From NCBI RefSeq assembly GCF_000524195.1, contig NW_020170567.1, forward strand, positions 33,705 to 68,300: a stretch of 34,596 nt of DNA, read 5' to 3'. The stretch's first letter is position 1; every line of letters begins with the position of its first letter. Under the pieces are notes generated by a model, which worked only from the letters and a program-made list of their open reading frames with translations, ran no database searches and was not told where the DNA came from. The DNA is from Echinococcus granulosus (taxonomy: Eukaryota; Platyhelminthes; Cestoda; Cyclophyllidea; Taeniidae). Positions 32,601 to 34,596 of this stretch are shown here, one piece after another. Made by a program: the position numbers and the translations under genes.

Positions 32601-34596
32601 TTTAGTTGAACGCGATCCAATCTCATATAGGCCAATATCAGCTCAACCACTATGTGAAGTAATTATTCACCGTTTTTCTAATTACCACTAAACCCTTTAA
32701 TCACGGGAAGGACTTGACGGTGTTATTAGTGCATGCCATCCTTAAGCCATTTGGGTCTTGCCATGAGGCATTGGAATGCAAAAAAAGCAATGTATGCAAT
32801 AGACTGCAATTTCGTGTACTAGAGGGTTGACTAATGGTCAATACAAGGCGTATTAAATTTCCCTTTGCGATCATCAAAAATTTGCCATTAGATCCGGAGA
32901 CGAGATATCTGATCAGAAAGTTGCGTTAGTGGTGCAGTCCCATTTTGTGTTTTTCTCGGCGTACCTGCAGTTGTTGCACACTTACTCACGCTGGCTTGAA
33001 AAATAGAGGTCCTGTATGATATTCCATAATCTCCTAACTTCGAAGTATTCTATAGGTCTACATCTTGGCACCTATTTAATTCATCTTCCAACTTTTGAAG
33101 GAATAGCCGTAAACTATTTGCTCACCTCAACCTTCTTTGCTACCCCAAATGTTTTTTGTTTGTTTTTAAATGACTGATTACAGATTGTAAAAGCTGAAAT
33201 TTAAGGTATGAGGGTCCATTTATGAAACATTCATATATCTACTGCCTTTGAGTGTAGGTAAAAGTGATTAAAGACACCGGAAAGTTTCAACCTGTTGCAT
33301 TGAAGCATCCAAGGAAAGTAGCTTATACTTTCTGTGGGAGGAAGATCATACAGGGTTTCACCCAAAGATTAGCCAGTGCAGTCCAACTTTGAAATGTAAA
33401 GACAACTGGTAGAGAAAAAAGTATGATACGATTATAAGCTATGGAATAGATTTAATAACTTTCTTCTGCGGAACTGAAAGAATCGGACACTTCATAGCAC
33501 TCCCGCACTTTATTCTCATTTAGGTATTCGCACTGATTCGATCACGACGGGAGCCCCAGATGTTGAGCATTGAGTACATAAACGGAAAGGTACACACCTA
33601 CTATTCCTCTGACAGGTTAGTTCTACCATCTGTCTTGTTTGCACAAGTCACGCTGATCTGTATTGTGCAAAGAGATCTCGAATACCCCTCCTTAAGATAA
33701 GGAGAAGTTTTCCAGTTCGAAATGATTGCAATGGGTCAATTACTTCGTTGAATTTGAAACTCTTGCGAATTCAAACGTCATGGGTAAATCCAATACTCAT
33801 GAACTTATCTGTCCTGCAACTTTATCAACTGCTTTGGTGAATGAGTTTTTGGGATTCCTTATTCATCGCGGCCTTGGCAGCAGCCGACCATTCTCGAAGT
33901 CATAGCGATAACAACACTGAGATAAAACTACTTGTGGCGAATGCTGGAACTTTGATCCTTCCTTCTTTGCTATCATTACCATTTCCTGAAATGGCAAGGA
34001 TCATCGACCTTCCAGGTAGTAGCCATTTGAAATGTTTCGATAAGATTAATCGTCAATCCACCCTCTCCAATCGATGATTTTTAGGACGTTCTTTCGTTTA
34101 TGAGTCCACAGAAAAGTATTTATAGGCTCGGAAGTCGAAACCTTCAAAATTTGATGTGGTACTGGTAACCCTTCTGTTGTGAGCAGATGTTCTCCTCGGT
34201 TGTTTATCGATTAAAATCTAACCATTAAATTCGGGAATATTGTTTGTTTTTGGAGTGGGTTTGCCTCCTGGTGTCACAGGTGTAACGTCGGGATCCGCAC
34301 TCTCAAGAGGGTATAAGCTATGTAACTGGAAAAATACGCTGGGCGTCCAAGCGAAACTGGGATATTTAGGCTCTCAAATGAGTGGGAAAGGATAGAACTC
34401 GATGAGTGACAATGGTATCAACTTTTTCGAAGAGTCTCCCGTTGCGAAACTCGTACACTCACCACGGCGTTTAACCAATACCTGCAACGCGGTTTCCCAA
34501 TCGAAAAATTCGTCAGTACGCCCAGGCCTTCTCAGTACACTCTTATCCACTTCGGTGTCGCTACTACATTGCCGATCTCCACTTCTGGGCACACTT
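29618..34596 (+). CDS. DNAJC13: DNAJC13 / RME-8, N-terminal part (partial, runs off the right edge)
   Basis: DNAJC13 is a large (about 2,200-residue) endosomal J-protein that recruits Hsc70 and works with SNX1/retromer and the WASH complex in sorting. Its PH-like N-terminus binds PI3P. Coding exons: 29618-29676, 30006-30081, 30212-30376, 30770-30811, 31976-32122, 32201-32254, 32308-32453, 32490-32658, 33524-33615 and 33846-34015. Phases 2, 0, 0, 0, 0, 0, 2, 0, 2, 1 join throughout, about 373 residues. Matches to human: TKNAWKGR (TKHSWRGK), YKRVLSVGT (YKRVFSVGT), FSSEYRTDILTDML (FSTEHRTELLTEAL), WSEKEKPVFLEITP (WSDTRKPVILEVTP), AEFVLQKVAP ([10 protein letters not shown]), LTDCLLVERDP (LTETCLVERDP), and SIEYINGKVHTYYSS (TIEFIKGQVRKYSS). 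The start Met is at the expected distance. An acceptor at 29593 implies a 5' UTR exon. The J domain, armadillo-like repeats and IWN motifs lie beyond the window. I could not place an exon after 34015. Confidence 0.92.
30006..30376 (+). CDS. DNAJC13: DNAJC13 exons 2 and 3 (PH-like region)
   Basis: Exon 2 is 30006-30081 (TCTTTCAG/GTTTGT) and exon 3 is 30212-30376 (TTTGGTAG/GTAAGT), with a 130-nt intron between them. Exon 2 is almost collinear with human YKRVFSVGT...TYNPN...VTNQ. Exon 3 starts at the Trp that follows in human (WPYGDI) and ends with EYRTDILTDML. These make up most of the PH-like fold. Confidence 0.88.
30770..30811 (+). CDS. DNAJC13: DNAJC13 exon 4 (42-nt small exon)
   Basis: Fourteen codons, RFRSLFAEEPQPNV, between TTTGTAG and GTAAGT. 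Human has RFRTDFSEGK at this place, so the call is good despite the size. The 1.16 kb intron that follows (30812-31975) holds nothing recognised except a small hairpin at 31650-31675. Confidence 0.75.
31650..31675. repeat. small perfect inverted repeat (hairpin) in a DNAJC13 intron
   Basis: AGTGTTTCG, an 8-base spacer CTTAGGAA, then CGAAACACT: a 9-bp perfect stem. It lies within intron 4 of DNAJC13 (30812-31975). There is no T-run after it and no related copy was seen. Confidence 0.5.
31976..32658 (+). CDS. DNAJC13: DNAJC13 exons 5 to 8, with very short introns
   Basis: Exons are 31976-32122, 32201-32254, 32308-32453 and 32490-32658, separated by introns of 78, 53 and 36 nt. The 36-nt intron uses GTGGGT and TTTAATAG. 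Splicing there joins ATGCGCCTAGG... to PENMISTAEFVLQKV and restores the human alignment ([23 protein letters not shown]). Without it the frame meets a stop (TATAA) at once. The conserved VERDP is in exon 8. Confidence 0.88.
33524..34015 (+). CDS. DNAJC13: DNAJC13 exons 9 and 10
   Basis: Exon 9 (33524-33615; CATTTAG/GTTAGT) encodes VFALIRSRREPQMLSIEYIN and more, a clear match. Exon 10 (33846-34015) is taken to start after GAATGAG, a poor acceptor, because it joins in phase 2 and gives WDSLFIAALAAADHS where human has RDSLLASLLDGVRAS. Its second half (LLSLPFPEMARIIDLPG) only loosely follows human LLSMPVDEEVESLHLRFL. The donor is GTAGTA. Confidence 0.75.
34016..34596 (+). other. right edge, presumed DNAJC13 intron and perhaps exon
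   Basis: The next DNAJC13 exon (needed in phase 1) was not identified. From about 34391 to the edge two plus frames and one minus frame stay open and the DNA is GC-richer, so an exon may lie here, but none of the translations could be matched to the protein family by eye. Confidence 0.35.

Noticed and set aside
1..34596. Spliced-leader RNA gene, CRISPR array, bacterial operon or phage island
   Set aside because: No candidate sequence for any of these was found; all recognised genes are spliced animal genes or transposon remnants.

Overview
This is eukaryotic nuclear DNA, AT-rich outside exons. It carries spliced animal genes, decayed transposable elements and no operon structure. The orthologues found (DNAJC13/RME-8, WIPF/WIP, ZDHHC24, an aquaglyceroporin-like sequence) place it in Metazoa. 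Introns range from 36 nt to about 4.5 kb, and there is a degraded Ty3/gypsy element. An invertebrate, most likely a flatworm (cestode or trematode), fits best, but no sequence here proves the phylum. No bacterial gene, CRISPR array, rRNA or convincing tRNA was seen.

Layout. 1-4891: no gene recognised. 4892-5860 (minus): an aquaporin that stays in one reading frame for about 970 bp but is broken by four in-frame stops, so it looks like an intronless pseudogene. 5985 to about 8290 (minus): a Ty3/gypsy retrotransposon remnant with recognisable protease, reverse transcriptase and RNase H pieces. 8697-10285 (minus): a complete two-exon ZDHHC24 palmitoyltransferase gene. 10286-12674: intergenic. 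12690-23468 (plus): a verprolin/WIP family gene whose five coding exons splice in phase, from an N-terminal WH2 actin-binding motif to a C-terminal WASP-binding motif. Its penultimate exon and flanking intron are tandemly duplicated. 23469-29593: intergenic, with degenerate TGGATGAA-type repeats. 29618 to the right edge (plus): the N-terminal part of DNAJC13 (RME-8), ten coding exons mapped, running off the window.

The genes do not form one pathway, although WIP (actin nucleation through WASP) and RME-8 (endosomal sorting with Hsc70 and the retromer/WASH system) both act at the actin-endosome interface. Their adjacency is probably chance. The best points for follow-up are the symmetric exon duplication in WIP, the one-frame aquaporin with altered pore motifs (NPC and NPAY), the self-complementary Pro/Gly tract at the WIP start codon, and the 36-nt intron in DNAJC13. 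I did not find a convincing previously undescribed system. All exon borders were read by eye from splice consensus, phase and homology.
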